Positions 1 to 10,374 of a DNA stretch of 64,000 nucleotides are shown piece by piece (the first letter of the stretch is position 1; each line of letters starts with the position of its first letter). The translations under genes were made by a program, and so were the position numbers. This DNA comes from Prorocentrum cordatum (Eukaryota; Sar; Dinophyceae; Prorocentrales; Prorocentraceae), in assembly GCA_963575745.1 (NCBI GenBank), contig CAUYUJ010014338.1, positions 173,501 to 237,500 of the forward strand, given 5' to 3'. The notes under the pieces were generated by a model. That model was not told where the DNA came from. It searched no databases and worked only from the letters and a program-made list of their open reading frames with translations.

Positions 1-245
1 AATAAACACACAGGGATAATAAAGTTCGGGGTTTTCGGGGAGATACTAAAAGTTGCCCGCCAGAGCCAGCATAAAGCGATATCAAGAGGAAAAAGCCAAA
101 GATATCTTGAGGATCCTTGGTCTTTGGTCCTCTATGAGACATCCTCAACAATGATTTGTCTCGGTTGAGGCATCCTCAACGATTGCTTGTTTCTATGAGA
201 CATCCTCAACAATGATTTAGGTCGGAAGAGCGAGAGGAGAAGAAA
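1..245. repeat. degenerate GAGACATCCTCAAC repeats
   Basis: Three degenerate copies of GAGACATCCTCAACAATGAT lie between about 136 and 225, spaced about 35 bp apart. They look like divergent members of the CTCGAGACATCCTC module found at many other places in the window. No coding frame is convincing here. Confidence 0.6.
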
Positions 246-760
246 AAGGAGGAAGCAACATTCAAAGTTCAAAACTTATCAGATTTAAAATGTGTAAGCG
301 CTTACTGAAAATGAAAAGTGTAATCTGCTCGTGCACGTGCTTAGTATTCCCAGGATAACCAACCCCAGCGATAAACAAGTTCAGGGGGGCAGGGAGACAA
401 GAAGAACAAGCAATAGAAAGAGAGAGATAAAGAAATAAGAAAAGAAAGAGGAGACGGATGAGAAGGAGGAAGAGCAGGAGAAGCAGAGGAAGAGGAAGAA
501 GCAACAATCCAAAGTTCAAAACGTATTAGATTTAATTCGTAGACGCTGAATAAAAATTAAAATGTTCATCTGCTCGTGTAGGGTAGCTCATGTGCTTAGT
601 TTTCCCAGGATAACCAACCCCAGCGATAAACAAGTTCAGGGCGCCAGGGGGAGGAGGAGAAAGAAAGAGAGAGAGAGAGAGACACAGAGAGAAAGAGAGA
701 GAGAAAGAGACAGAGAAATAAAGAGAGAGAGAGAGAGAAAGAGACAGAAAGCAAGACACA
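246..760. repeat. two ~255-bp tandem copies, each ending in a GA-rich tract
   Basis: The block AACCCCAGCGATAAACAAG occurs at 361 and again at 616 within longer matching sequence, giving an offset of about 255 bp. Each copy runs from a GTTCAAAAC-containing start into a purine tract. Open frames here are products of the GA tracts and are not annotated. Confidence 0.75.
655..750. repeat. (GA)n-rich microsatellite
   Basis: Nearly pure GAGA and AAGAGA sequence. It ends the second 255-bp copy. Confidence 0.85.
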
Positions 761-1000
761 TAACAAAAGATCGTTTGGTTTTAGGCTGCCTCCCAAAATT
801 ATTGGTTTCGCTTGAGACATCCTGAAACAAACGTGTTCGCTTCGCTTGATGTTGTTATCTCAACATAAGAAGGAAGTAACCTCGATGGCGACCTTTCCCA
901 GTGATAATGAAGTTCGGCCTCCGCGCCCTCCGCCTATATTTGAAACCCTTCTAGGCCGACGATAAAAAAAACTCTAACGACTTAAGGGGGGGTACTTTAT
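761..1000. other. intergenic sequence, no gene seen
   Basis: It contains one CTTGAGACATCCTGAAAC module near 805-830 and a poly-A tract near 965. Nothing else is recognised. Confidence 0.5.
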
Positions 1001-1862
1001 TATCCTCGGCATGGGGTTAGCGGTCCCCCTCTGGGCCCTCTCTTGGGGAGCTCTTGCGGCACAGTTGGGTTGTCTGAGGAGCATCCTGGGCCGTCTTGGG
1101 TCCCTCTTCGGGGCCTCCTGGCCCGTCTTGGAGCGATCTGAAGGGCCTCCGAGCGAGGCCGTGAGGGAGCGCTGGGAAGCGGGGAAAGCGAGAACGCCTG
1201 AATCCTTCAAAAACCATCGGAAATTTAGTGAATCTTGCCTCCCAGGGCCCTCTTGGGGAGCCTCTTGAGTCTGTCCTGGAGCGTGTTCGAGTCCTCGTCG
1301 GCCGTCTTGAGGGCAGCTTAGGCGTCTTCGGGGCCTCGTGGGACCGTCTAGGGCCCTCTCGGGACCTCCATTAGCCTGTCGTTGCCTGCTTCGGGGCAGG
1401 CCCGGGCCGCCTCGGGACCCCTCTGGGTCTTCTCTTGGCGCGCTCTTGGGGCATACTTGGGTTGTCTGGGGAGCATCCTGGGCCGTCTTGGAGCGATCTG
1501 AAAGGCTCCGAGGCCGTGAGGGAGCGCTGGAAAGCGGGAAAAGCGAGAACACCAAAATCCAAAACACTCGGAAAACGAGTGAATCTTGCCTTCAAGGGCC
1601 CTCTTGGGGAGCCTCTTGAGTCCGTCCTGGAGCGTGTTGGAGTCCTCGTCGGCTGTCTTGAGGGCATCTTGGGCGTCTTCGGGGCCTCGTGGGACCGTCT
1701 TTTGGGTCCTCTCGGGACCCCCTTAGCCTGTCGTGGCCTGCTTCGGGGCGGGCTCGGGCCGCCTCGGGAGCTCTGGACCCCCTCCCCGCAACCCCTGGCG
1801 GCCACCGATGGGGGGAACAGGCAGCGGCCCGCCCCCCCCCCCGGGCCTACTCCGAGATCGAG

Positions 1863-1898
1863 AATCATGTTCCCGGGAAGCTTTCTGGGAGCATGATT
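1863..1898. repeat. palindromic hairpin 1
   Basis: Two 18-nt arms meet with no spacer at the centre AAGCTT. The arms AATCATGTTCCCGGGAAG and CTTTCTGGGAGCATGATT pair throughout if three G-U (G-T) wobble pairs are allowed. Confidence 0.8.
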
Positions 1899-2008
1899 TG
1901 TTCGGCTCTCTAAGAGGGGGGCCTCTGGGGGCTTACCGATGGGCGCCATCTGGCCTTGTGGGCAAGCCTATTGGAAACATGGTTGGGGCGGTGGGCGGAA
2001 GCCCAAGG

Positions 2009-2045
2009 AATCATGTTCCCGGATAGCTATCTGGGAAATACGATT
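2009..2045. repeat. palindromic hairpin 2
   Basis: Left arm AATCATGTTCCCGGATAG faces CTATCTGGGAAATACGATT, centred on TAGCTA. It pairs with a few mismatches and one bulge. Confidence 0.7.
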
Positions 2046-2565
2046 TACCGAAGTGTCTTGGGGGCCCGCAGGGGGCTTCCCTGGGGGCCTATTGGGGCTT
2101 CCGAGGGGCCTCTTGGGAGCCTCACGGGGCTTCTTGGGAGCCTCTTGATGGCCTCCGGGGGCGTCCTAGGAGCCTCTCAGGCCGGAGACCTCGATATGTC
2201 GCGCTCTTCGGGCCCTCTTGGGTCGCTCTTGGGGCTCTCTCGGGGCGCTCTCGAGGCCCTCTTGACTTATCTGGGGAGCCTCCTGGGCCGTCTCTGGGCT
2301 TTCTTGGGAGCCTCTTCGGCCGTCTTGGAGCGATCTGAAAGGCCTCTGACGCGGTCCGGGACCGTGGGGAGGCGGAACATGGGAGAGCGCAAGAATGCTT
2401 CAAAAACCATTGGAAAACTTATGATTTTCGGCTTCTGGGGCCCTTTGGAGGGGCCTCTGGAGGCGCTCTTGGGGCGTTTTGGCGGCGTCGTCGGCCGTCC
2501 TGAGGCCATCTTCGGCGTGTCCGGGGCCTCTGGGGGCTGTCTTCGGGCGTCCTGGGAACCCGGAA

Positions 2566-2599
2566 ACCATGCTCCCGGAGAGGCTTCCGGGAACATGAT
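2566..2599. repeat. palindromic hairpin 3
   Basis: ACCATGCTCCCGGA faces TCCGGGAACATGAT with two A-C mismatches and a short loop. Confidence 0.7.
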
Positions 2600-2959
2600 G
2601 TCGAACGAGGCCCTCTTGGGCCTCCCTGAGGCCGTCTTGGGGGCCTCCTGGGCTGGCTTTGGGGCCTCTTGGGCCATCTTGGGGGGTTCCGTCAGCCCCA
2701 CAGGACGATCCTTTTGGGCCGTCTTGGGCCCTCTTGGGTCTCTCTTGGGCTGTCTTGGGGCTCCTCGGGGGCGTCTGGGGCACTGCGAAGACGAAGCAAG
2801 CGAGTATGCTGAAAATGTACGTTTTACGCTGGGAATGGGCAGATTTTTGCTTCTTGAAGGCCCTCTTGGGGCCCTCTTCGGCCATCTAAAGCCATCTCGG
2901 GCCCTCCTGGGCCTTGATGAGGCTGTCTTGTGGGCCTCTTGGGCGTCCTGGGAACGCGG

Positions 2960-2997
2960 AAATCATGTTCCCAGAGAGGCTTCGGGGAACATGATTT
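2960..2997. repeat. palindromic hairpin 4
   Basis: AATCATGTTCCC faces GGGAACATGATT, a perfect 12-bp stem (13 with the flanking A-T pair) and a 12-nt loop. Confidence 0.8.
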
Positions 2998-3336
2998 CGA
3001 ACGAGGCCCTCTTGGGGCCTCCTGGGCCGGCTTCGGGGCCTCTTGGGCCGTCTTGGGGGGTTCCGTGAGCCCCACGGAACGATCTTTTTGGGCCGTCTTG
3101 GGCCCTCTTCGGTCTCTCTTGGGCTGTGTTGGGGCTCCCCTGGGGCGTCTGGGGCACTGCGAAAACGAAGCAAGCGAGTATGTTGAAAATGTACGTTTTA
3201 CGCGGGGAATGGGCCGATGTTTGCCTCTTGAAGGCCCTCTTGGGGCCTTCTTCGGCCATCTTGAAGCCATCTCGGGTCCTCTGGGGCCTCGCTGAGGCTG
3301 TCTTGTGGGCCTCTTGGGCGTATGGGAACCCAGAAG

Positions 3337-3368
3337 TCATGTTCCCGGAGAGGCTTCGGGGAACATGA
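3337..3368. repeat. palindromic hairpin 5
   Basis: TCATGTTCCC faces GGGAACATGA, a perfect 10-bp stem. Confidence 0.75.
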
Positions 3369-3812
3369 TGTCGAACGAGGCCCTCTTGGGCCTCCCTGAG
3401 GCCGTCTTGGGGGCCTCCTGGGCCAGCTTCGGGGCCTTTGGGCCGTCTTGGGGGGTTCCGTCAGCCCAACGGGACGATCTTTCTGGGCCGTCTTGGGCCA
3501 TCTTGGGTCTCGTCTGGGCTGTGTTGGGGCTCCTCTGGGACGTCTGGGGCACTGCGAAGACGAGGGAAGCGAGTATGCTGAAAATCTACGTTTTACACGG
3601 GGAATGGGCCGATGTTTGCCTCTTGAAAACCCTTTCGGGGCCCTCTTCGGCCATCTTCAAGCCATCTCGGGCCCTCTTGGGCCTCGCTGAGGCTGTCTTG
3701 TGGGCATCTTGGACGACCCTCGTTCCCTAACCTCCCGATCATGTTCCTGGACCCCCGTCCCTTCCCCCCAGAGCACCGCAGCAGTAGGAAAGCGTTCCGA
3801 AACGGTGAGAAA

Positions 3813-3843
3813 TCATATTCCTGGAAAGCGTTCAGGAATATGA
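3813..3843. repeat. palindromic hairpin 6 with paired base changes
   Basis: TCATATTCCTG faces CAGGAATATGA, a perfect 11-bp stem with a 9-nt loop. Compared with hairpin 7, two positions differ in both arms at once (G to A with C to T, and C to T with G to A), so pairing is kept. Confidence 0.85.
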
Positions 3844-3899
3844 ATCGCACGTCGTCGAAGGCGCCTCGGAAAGCGCAGAATACTCCTCCAAGGCGCGGA

Positions 3900-3933
3900 A
3901 TCATGTTCCCGGACCGCCTTCCGGGAACATGAT
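3900..3933. repeat. palindromic hairpin 7
   Basis: TCATGTTCCCGGA faces TCCGGGAACATGA, a perfect 13-bp stem (14 with the flanking A-T pair) and a 6-nt loop. Confidence 0.85.
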
Positions 3934-4654
3934 GGGGACGACCTCCTGAGGGCCTCCAGTGGACCTCTTGGGGGCCTCTCGGAGGCCTGTTGGGCTCTCC
4001 TGGAGGCGTCCCGGGGCGCGCTCAGGGCCATTTTTGGCCATCTTGGGGGCCTCTGGGAGCCTCTGGGGAGGCTCTTGGGGGCCTCTTTGGGGCCTCTTGG
4101 GGCCTCGCGGGGCCCTCTTGGGGACCGCTGGGCTCGCTTAGGCAGTCTTGAAGCCCTGTCGGGGCTCTCCTGGAACCGTCTTGGGCGGCTCCTGGGCCGT
4201 CTTGGGGCTCTCCTGGGCCGTCTTGGGACGATTTCGGGGGTCTCTTGGGCCGTCTTGGGGCGGTCTTGGGGGCCTCTTCGGCCGTCTTGGAGCGGTTTTG
4301 GGAGACTCTTGGACGGTCTTGGAGCGTCGGAACCCCGAAAAAGCGAGAAGGCCAAAAACCTGAAAAAAAAACCATAAAAATCAACGATTTTGGCTTGTCG
4401 GGGCTCTCTTGGGAGGCCTCTTGGGATGCCTTCGGGGCCTCATGGAGCTCTCTTGGAACGTCTTCGGGCCTTCCTGGCCATTCCTGAGGCTATCTATGTG
4501 CGTCTTGGAGCCCTCGCGGGCCGTCTTGGGCGGTCTCGAACTGTTCCTGGCGGTCCCGGGGGCCCTCCGGGACGCTTCGGACGCTCCCGGGGGCGCCCTG
4601 CACCCCCCTATGGAGATTACTGGCACCGCCCCGGGCCGCCCCTGGGCCCTACTC

Positions 4655-4656
<2 letters not shown>

Positions 4657-4729
<73 letters not shown>
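4657..4729. repeat. (AT)n microsatellite
   Basis: Uninterrupted AT dinucleotide of about 73 bp. It joins the CTTGGG array to a 44-bp minisatellite. Confidence 0.97.
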
Positions 4730-4732
<3 letters not shown>

Positions 4733-4737
4733 CATTC

Positions 4738-4866
4738 CTGGATTCTGGTCCTGAATAAATTGTAGGGATGTCCCAAGCGAGAGCGCGATTCCTGAATAAA
4801 ATGCAAGGAAGTCTCAGGCGGGAGCGGGGGTCCTGGCTAAATTGTGAGGACATCTAAAGCGGGAGC
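4738..4866. repeat. ~44-bp minisatellite, three copies
   Basis: Three copies of a unit with the pattern TCCTG-(A/G)AATAAA-TG-AGG-GTC-AAGCGGGAGC, moderately diverged. Confidence 0.6.
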
Positions 4867-4925
4867 CGTTGTTGTAACCCGGGGGCCAGGGACCTTGAGG
4901 AAGCAGACTTTCCCTGATTAAAAAA

Positions 4926-6215
4926 ATGATCGACCCATGAACCCGTAAAGGGATACAGAAATGTAAGACATGGCAACGTTTCAAAGACACCTGACTGGGC
5001 GACAGGCAAACGCAATGCTGAATTGATCGATCTTGATGTGCCGTGCCGAGGGCTGTGCTGTGCTGCGCCGTGCTGAATTGCGATGTGCCATGCCGCGATT
5101 GTGGTCTATAGCGTTGTGAACCGAGTCCTCCTTTGCATCCGAGTCCTGACCGAACTGAGCTGGATCTTGAGCTCGAGCTGCCTCAGCACATAGGAGCTGC
5201 CCCAGAGCTAATTGACAAGGGGGCATGCCAAGAGGACGCGCCGCGGAACGTCCCAAGGGACGCACCAGGCGACATGTCATGGAACGTGCCTCGAGGACGC
5301 ACCGCGGGACGTGCCAAGTGGACGCGCTACGGAACGTGCCAATGGACGTGCCACGGGACGTGCCAGGGGACGCGCCGCGCAACGTGCCAGGGGGACTCGC
5401 CACTGGACGCGCCACGGAACGTGTCAGGGAACGCGCCAAGTTGCAATGCTGAGTTGATTGGTCTTGATGTACCGTGCCGAGGGCTGTGCTGTGCTGCGCC
5501 GTGCTGAATTGCGATGTGCCATGCCGCGATTGTGCTCTATAGCGTTTTGGATCGAGTCCTCCGTTGCATCCGAGTCCTGACCGAGCTGATCTGGATCTTA
5601 CGCTGGAGCTGCCTCAGCACAGAGTAGCTGCCCCAGAGCTAATTGACAGGGGGACATGCTAGGAAGGCGCGCCCCGGAACGTCCCAAGGGACGCGCCAGG
5701 CGACGTGCCAGGGGACGTGCCACGAGGACGCACCGCGGGACGTGCCAAGTGGACGCGCTACGGAACGTGCCAATGGACGTGCCACGGGACGTGCCAGGGG
5801 ACGCGCCGCGCAACATGCCAGGGGGACTCGCCACGGGACGCGCCACGGAACGATTCAAGGAACGCGCCAAATTGCAATGCTGAATTGATTGAGCTTGATG
5901 TACCGTGCCGAAGGCTGTGCTGTGCTGCGCCGTGCTGAATTGCGATGTGCCTTGTCACGGTTGTGCTCTATAGTGTTGCGGATCGAGTCCTCCTTTGCAA
6001 CCGAGTCCTGGCCGAACTGATCTGGATCGTAAGCTCGAGCCGCCTCAGCACATAATAGCTGCCCCAGAGCGAATTGACACGGGGACATGTCTAGAGGACG
6101 CGCCACGGAACGTCCCAAGGGACGCGCCAAGCGACGTGCCAGGGGACGTGCCACGGGGACGCACCGCTGGAGGTGCCAAGGGACGCGCTACGGAACGTGC
6201 CGATGGACGTGCCAC
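4926..6215. repeat. 431-bp repeat block A (leader plus about 2.7 units)
   Basis: A leader resembling ATGATCGACCCACGAACCCG at 4,926 is followed by units with an exact 431-bp spacing: CCGTGCCGAGGGCTGTGCTG or its variant at 5,041, 5,472 and 5,903. Each unit has a conserved half (CTATAGCGTT, GATCGAGTCCTCC, CTGATCTGGATC) and a half of short GGGACGTGCC / GGGACGCGCC subrepeats. Arg/Thr/Cys-rich frames in the subrepeats are artefacts. Confidence 0.85.
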
Positions 6216-7100
6216 CTCATGGTAGGCCTCCGCCTGGGCAAACTGGAATGGACAACAAGTGGTTCGCTCGAGACATCTTCAACACATCTTCATGTCAGAC
6301 GTCCGTCCCAGGCCCCCAGGAAGGCCCCAGGAAGCCCATGTTAGATACCCCCTGGGTGGCCTGGACACGTGAAAGCACCTGGTTCCGCCATGTTCAATAC
6401 CCCCCTGGGCGGCCTGGACACGTATAACCATGCGGTTCCAATTCGGAACAATCATGTCAGCTGGGTGGCCTGGGCACGTAAACACATGCGGGACCAGCTC
6501 TGGGCTACACCCCTGGGTGGCCTGGACACGCTCAAACACGTGATCCTTGCTCGGGACAACTCTGTGAAATATCCCCATGGGTGGCCTGCACACGTAAAAA
6601 CACGTGGTGCCATCTCGGGGTAATCAGGTTAGCCCCCTGGGCGGCCTGGATACATAAAAAACAAATGGTTCCAGTTCGGGACAATCATGTTAGATACCCC
6701 CCTGGGTGGCCTGGACACGTAAACACACGTGGGACCAGCTCTGGGCAACCATGTTAGATACACCCCTGGGTGGCCTGGACACGTTAAAACACGTGGTCCT
6801 TGCTCGGGGTAACTATGTGAACTATCCCCCTGGGTGACCTGCACACGTTAAAACACGTGGTGCCAGCTCGGGACAATCATGTTGGATACCACCCTGGGCG
6901 GCCTGGACATGTAAAAACACGTGGTTCCAGTTCGGGACATTCATGTTAGATGCCCCACTGGATTGCCTGGACACGTAAAAACACTTGGATCCAGCTCTGA
7001 GCAACCATGTTAGATACACCCCTGGGTGGCCTGTACACGTTAAAACACGTGTTCCTGGCTCGGGACAACCATGTTAGATACCCCCCTGGGTGGCCTGCAC
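6216..7100. repeat. ~65-bp minisatellite (CCCTGGGTGGCCTGGACACG)
   Basis: About a dozen copies of CCCTGGGTGGCCTGGACACG followed by AAAACACGTGG, CCAGCTCGGGACAA and CATGTTAGATACC. Related copies close the 431-bp blocks at 17.5 and 45.9 kb. Confidence 0.85.
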
Positions 7101-7245
7101 ACGTACAAATTACGCAGCCCTTGCACTCCCAGGGCCACGATCCCTAGTAAATTACGCGGCATCCGCGCTCCCAGGGCCAGGATCCCTTGTAAATTACGCG
7201 GCGTCCGCACTCCCAAAGCCGCGATCCCTTGTAAATCTTGTTGGG
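7100..7245. repeat. ~48-bp minisatellite
   Basis: Three to four copies of TAAATTACGCGGCATCCGCG followed by CTCCCAGGGCC and GATCCCT. Two further copies lie at 17,650-17,735. Confidence 0.7.
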
Positions 7246-7299
7246 TTTGCGCTGGCAGAACCCCCTGGGCATCCTTGTGCGCCCAGACCCGTCAAATTT

Positions 7300-7675
7300 G
7301 GCGAAACGAGCGTTTCGCTCGAGACTTCCCCAGAATTTCTGCGCGCAGGACGCGCCATCCTCGAGCGGGCACGCAAAAAGTTATCATTTTCAGATTTTGT
7401 GTCCTGGTCGGGGCTCCAGACGTATTTTTTTTTGTTTTCTGGATTTTGCTAACAACGCGCCGCACCCTCTCCTTCGCTCATGCGGGCACGCGACAAACTC
7501 AATTGTTCAACTGAACATTCACACTTTACCGAGTACTTGATCGCAGGATAATTCCGCCGGCCCACCTCCCGTAAGGACCGGGTGGTAAACCTACTACAAG
7601 AGAGCCCTGGGCCCGCGCCCTTTCCGGGAAAAGAAAACCCTGGGCCCGCGCCCTTTCGGGGAAAACACACAATGG
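7300..7675. repeat. composite dispersed module, copy 1
   Basis: In order: a CGTTTCGCTCGAGAC unit, CTGCGCGCAGGACGC, GGTCGGGGCTCCAG, a T-tract, a GGATTTTGCTAA-like stretch, CGCCGGCCC and CCTGGGCCCGCGCCCTTTCC twice. The same order occurs at 16.1-16.5 and 53.5-53.8 kb. No protein is recognised. Confidence 0.65.
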
Positions 7676-7720
7676 TCACCAGAGGGGTGATCAACAATAC
7701 TCATTCTCCAATACTGAGTT

Positions 7721-7721
7721 C

Positions 7722-7783
<62 letters not shown>
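7721..7783. repeat. (CAA)n microsatellite
   Basis: About 21 uninterrupted CAA/ACA triplets. Confidence 0.97.
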
Positions 7784-7784
<1 letters not shown>

Positions 7785-7789
7785 CGTAC

Positions 7790-8425
7790 GACATCGCACG
7801 ATCTTGAGCGAGATCCTGGCAGTCCAGCCGCGAAGCGGTGACGCCGTCTACCACCCGGGGCCAACGCCTGGCGAGCGACCTTCCCCTCTCCTTCGCTCAT
7901 GCGGGCACGCGGAGCGTGGGGATGCTGCCACGAAGCCCTGAATGGCCGAAGCCACAGATGCACTGCCCTAGGCCTGCTGAATCCTCCTGCCCTCAAGCCC
8001 TGGTGTGTTTCTGGATCATGATGGCGGGCCGTTTTCGAAATATGGCCTCGCCTGAGCGCCGCGCACGTTAGTCTTACAAGTTTGCAAGAGTTCCACGGAT
8101 GAAGGTCGGCTCGTTTTCAAGATGTGGCTCTCGCCTTGAAGCCAGGCGCATCCGTCTTAAGAGTTTACAGCAATTTCAAGGATTCTTATGGCTGACGTTC
8201 CGGAAATAGCGTTTTGGCACGATTTAGGACTGCCAGGGCGCGACAGTCACGTTGATTTGCGGTATGGCAAACCCAGGAACGGTGCTCTGGCACGATTCAG
8301 GATCGTAAGGACATAGCAGTGAGGTTGATTCGCGGCGATGAAGTCCCAGGAAGTGCTTTGGCATTGTTGAAATTTGTCCGACGTTTGTCTTCCAACGGGG
8401 CACTCCCCGCAGCGAAAACGAAAAT
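7790..8425. repeat. low-copy imperfect minisatellites
   Basis: Two ~85-bp diverged copies (about 8,019-8,185; shared CGTTTTC-A-ATGTGGC and GTCTTA-AGTTT) are followed by about 2.5 copies of a ~72-bp unit with CCAGGAA-GTGCT-TGGCA. No gene is seen. Confidence 0.5.
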
Positions 8426-8935
8426 CAATCCTTGATGAGTCTTCGGTTTGCAACGGCCCTCCTCCTCCTCCTTTCACCCTCCTCCGGGGCGCGTTCTGAC
8501 CAGGACTTCGGAGCGAGCTCGGGCGTGGCCACGGAGAGCGCCCCAGGATCCACCCCCCATAGGCCCACAAGAGCAACCTCCCGAGCCCTCAATCCTCGAC
8601 CCCTGGCGGCCGTGAGCGCGCGCCCAAAGCACACGTGGCGGGCTCCGAAAACTCTGAACCCGAAACTTACTTACTTCCGCCGGCCTTCCGCCGCATTCCG
8701 CCGAGGAAGAGATACCAACTTCTCGACCCCTCGAATGCGAGGCCCCCCCCCCGAAGACGACACCAACTTCTCGACCCCTCGAAGACGAGGCCCTCGAAGA
8801 CGATGGCCATCGGCGCGGCAGCCGACCGAGCCGGACCGAGCCGGCCGAGCGGGCGCGGGCGGCGCCTCGGCGGGCGGCTCGCTGTGGCCGCCGTCCTCCC
8901 GCGCGGCGTCCTCGCGCCTGTTCTGACCGCAGGCG
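8426..8935. other. GC-rich sequence, no gene seen
   Basis: Several overlapping frames are open on both strands, but composition is strongly biased and none resembles a known family. Near 8,720-8,800 a CCAACTTCTCGACCCCTCGA stretch is repeated two to three times. Confidence 0.4.
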
Positions 8936-9115
8936 GTCGTGGTGATGGCCGCCGTGGTCGTCGTGGCCCCCGTGGTCGTGGTGGTCGCAGTCGCAGTGGT
9001 CGTCGTCGTCGTGGTCGTCGTGGTGGCCGTGGTCGTCGCCGTGGTCGTCGCTGTGGTCGTCGTCGAGGTGATCGTGGTCGTCGTAGTGATCGTCGCCGTG
9101 GCCAGGGAAGGCAGC
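8936..9115. repeat. GTGGTC / GTCGTC low-complexity tract
   Basis: Imperfect GTGGTCGTC hexamer and nonamer repeats. The frames (Val-rich, Gly/Arg-rich, Arg/Pro-rich) are open only because of the triplet structure. Confidence 0.85.
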
Positions 9116-9279
9116 GGGCGCGGAGGGTCGAGCGCCGACGGCCCGAGAGTTGAGACGTCGACGACGGCGACGCAGACGTCGACGTCACTTGCTCCTCCTC
9201 CTCCTCCTTGTGCTCCTCCTCCTCCTCGTGCTCCTCCTCTTTCTCCTCCTAGCTGCTAGCTCCCTTCCTTTGCCTAGGA
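9116..9279. other. CTCCTC-rich tract
   Basis: A CTCCTC simple repeat lies at about 9,188-9,250. No gene is seen. Confidence 0.6.
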
Positions 9280-9675
9280 ATGATCCACACGGGGCCCAAG
9301 AGGGCCTTCACCGATAATGCACGGCCTTCTTCTACATCCGTCCATCGAGGCTTCTGGCCAATAATGGTTTTGACAGCGATTATCGGCAATCCTCGGCATG
9401 TTGCTGGTGACCGTCTGCTCGACATTGCGCTGGAGCCTGAGAATATTCAGACTGTGGGGTTGCCAGGTACTGAAAGCAAAGCGCTACCAGACTCGTCGCA
9501 TTGGGTGGTCAGAATCAAGAAAAGACTGTGTATCGAGGCCGGCTTGCGGGCTGGGGGGCCTCTGGGGCCGTCTTGGGATGATATTTGGGTTCTCTTCGAC
9601 CGTCTTGGGCCGTTCTGGACCCCAAAAACGAAAACCACAAACATGATCGACCCACGAACCCGGAAAGGAATATAG
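9280..9675 (+). CDS. possible coding fragment of unknown function
   Basis: An ATG-initiated frame of 131 codons. Its first ~90 codons (to about 9,550) have a balanced composition unlike the surrounding repeats, for example LTAIIGNPRHVAGDRLLDIA and SSHWVVRIKKRL. From about codon 93 onward the frame runs into a short CTTGGG array and then into the leader of repeat block B, so the C-terminal third is certainly not native. I recognise no family. It could be an exon, a gene fragment trapped among repeats, or chance; mixed use of codon third positions is weakly in favour of coding. Confidence 0.25.
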   Translation: MIHTGPKRAFTDNARPSSTSVHRGFWPIMVLTAIIGNPRHVAGDRLLDIALEPENIQTVGLPGTESKALPDSSHWVVRIKKRLCIEAGLRAGGPLGPSWDDIWVLFDRLGPFWTPKTKTTNMIDPRTRKGI

Positions 9676-10372
9676 TAACGTAAGACATGGCAACGTTTCC
9701 AAGACACCTGATTGGGCGACGGGCAAATGAAATGCTTAGTGTATCGATCTTGATGTACAGTGCCGAAGGCTGTGCTGTGCAGCGCCGTGCTGAATTGCGA
9801 TGTGTCATGCCGCGATTGTGCTCTATAGTGTTGTGGATCGAGTCCTCCTTTGCATCCGAGTCCTGACCAAACTGATCTGGATCTTAAGCTCGAGCTGCCC
9901 TAGCACATAGTAGCTGCCCCAGAGCTGATTGACAGGGGAACATGCCAGGAGGACGCGCCGCGGAACGTCCCAAGGGACGCGCCAAGCGACGTGCCAGGGG
10001 ACGTGCCACGGGGACGCACCGCGGGACGTGCCAAGGGGACGCGCTACTGAACGTGCCAATGGACGTGCCACGGAATGTGCCAGGGGACGAGCCGCGCGAC
10101 GTGCCAGGGGGACTCGCCACGGGACGCGCCACAGAACGTGCCAAGGAACGTGCCAGGTTGCAATGCTGAGTGTATCAATCTTGATGTACAGTGCCGAAGG
10201 CTGTGCTGTGCTGCGTCGTGCTGAACTGCGATGTGCCATGCCGCGATTGTGCTCTATAGCGTTGTGGATCGAGTCCTCCTTTGCATCCGAGTCTTCACCG
10301 AACTGATCTGGATCGTAAGCTCGAGCTGCCTCAGCACATAGTAGCAGCCCCAGAGCTAATTCACGAGGAGGC
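9642..10372. repeat. 431-bp repeat block B (leader plus about 1.4 units)
   Basis: The leader AACATGATCGACCCACGAAC starts at 9,641, directly after a short CTTGGG stretch. It is followed by the GCTGTGCTGTGC half, the GACGTGCC subrepeats and a second partial unit ending near 10,372. Confidence 0.85.
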
Positions 10373-10374
10373 CC

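Larger units (their letters stand above)
2591..3730. repeat. three higher-order copies (374-396 bp) in the CTTGGG array
   Basis: GAACATGAT, a following ACGAGGCCCTCTTGGG stretch, a CCGTCAGCCC-like stretch and an AAGCGAGTATGCTGAAAA-like spacer recur in the same order starting near 2,591, 2,987 and 3,361. Each copy begins beside one of the palindromic hairpins. Confidence 0.75.
1000..4650. repeat. degenerate CTTGGG-type array (GGCCCTCTTGGG / GCCGTCTTGG units)
   Basis: About 3.6 kb of imperfect 12-15-bp units such as GGGCCCTCTTGGG and GGCCGTCTTGGAGCG, interrupted by less repetitive spacers near 1,190-1,250, 1,540-1,600, 2,380-2,430, 2,790-2,860, 3,165-3,230, 3,555-3,625 and 4,335-4,400. Open frames on both strands follow from low complexity without stops. 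They encode biased Gly/Leu/Trp or Pro/Arg/Lys strings and I do not regard them as genes. Confidence 0.8.

Noticed and set aside
5133-6225. Arg/Thr/Gly/Cys-rich frames in the 431-bp repeats (also at 9.9, 13.6, 16.8, 18.4, 45 and 47 kb)
   Set aside because: They follow from GACGTGCC subrepeats, differ in frame from block to block and have no conserved start or stop.
9640-9680. tRNA-like gene or pol III B box in the leader module
   Set aside because: The reverse complement has GGGTTCGTGGGTC but no matching A box, acceptor stem or anticodon stem was found.
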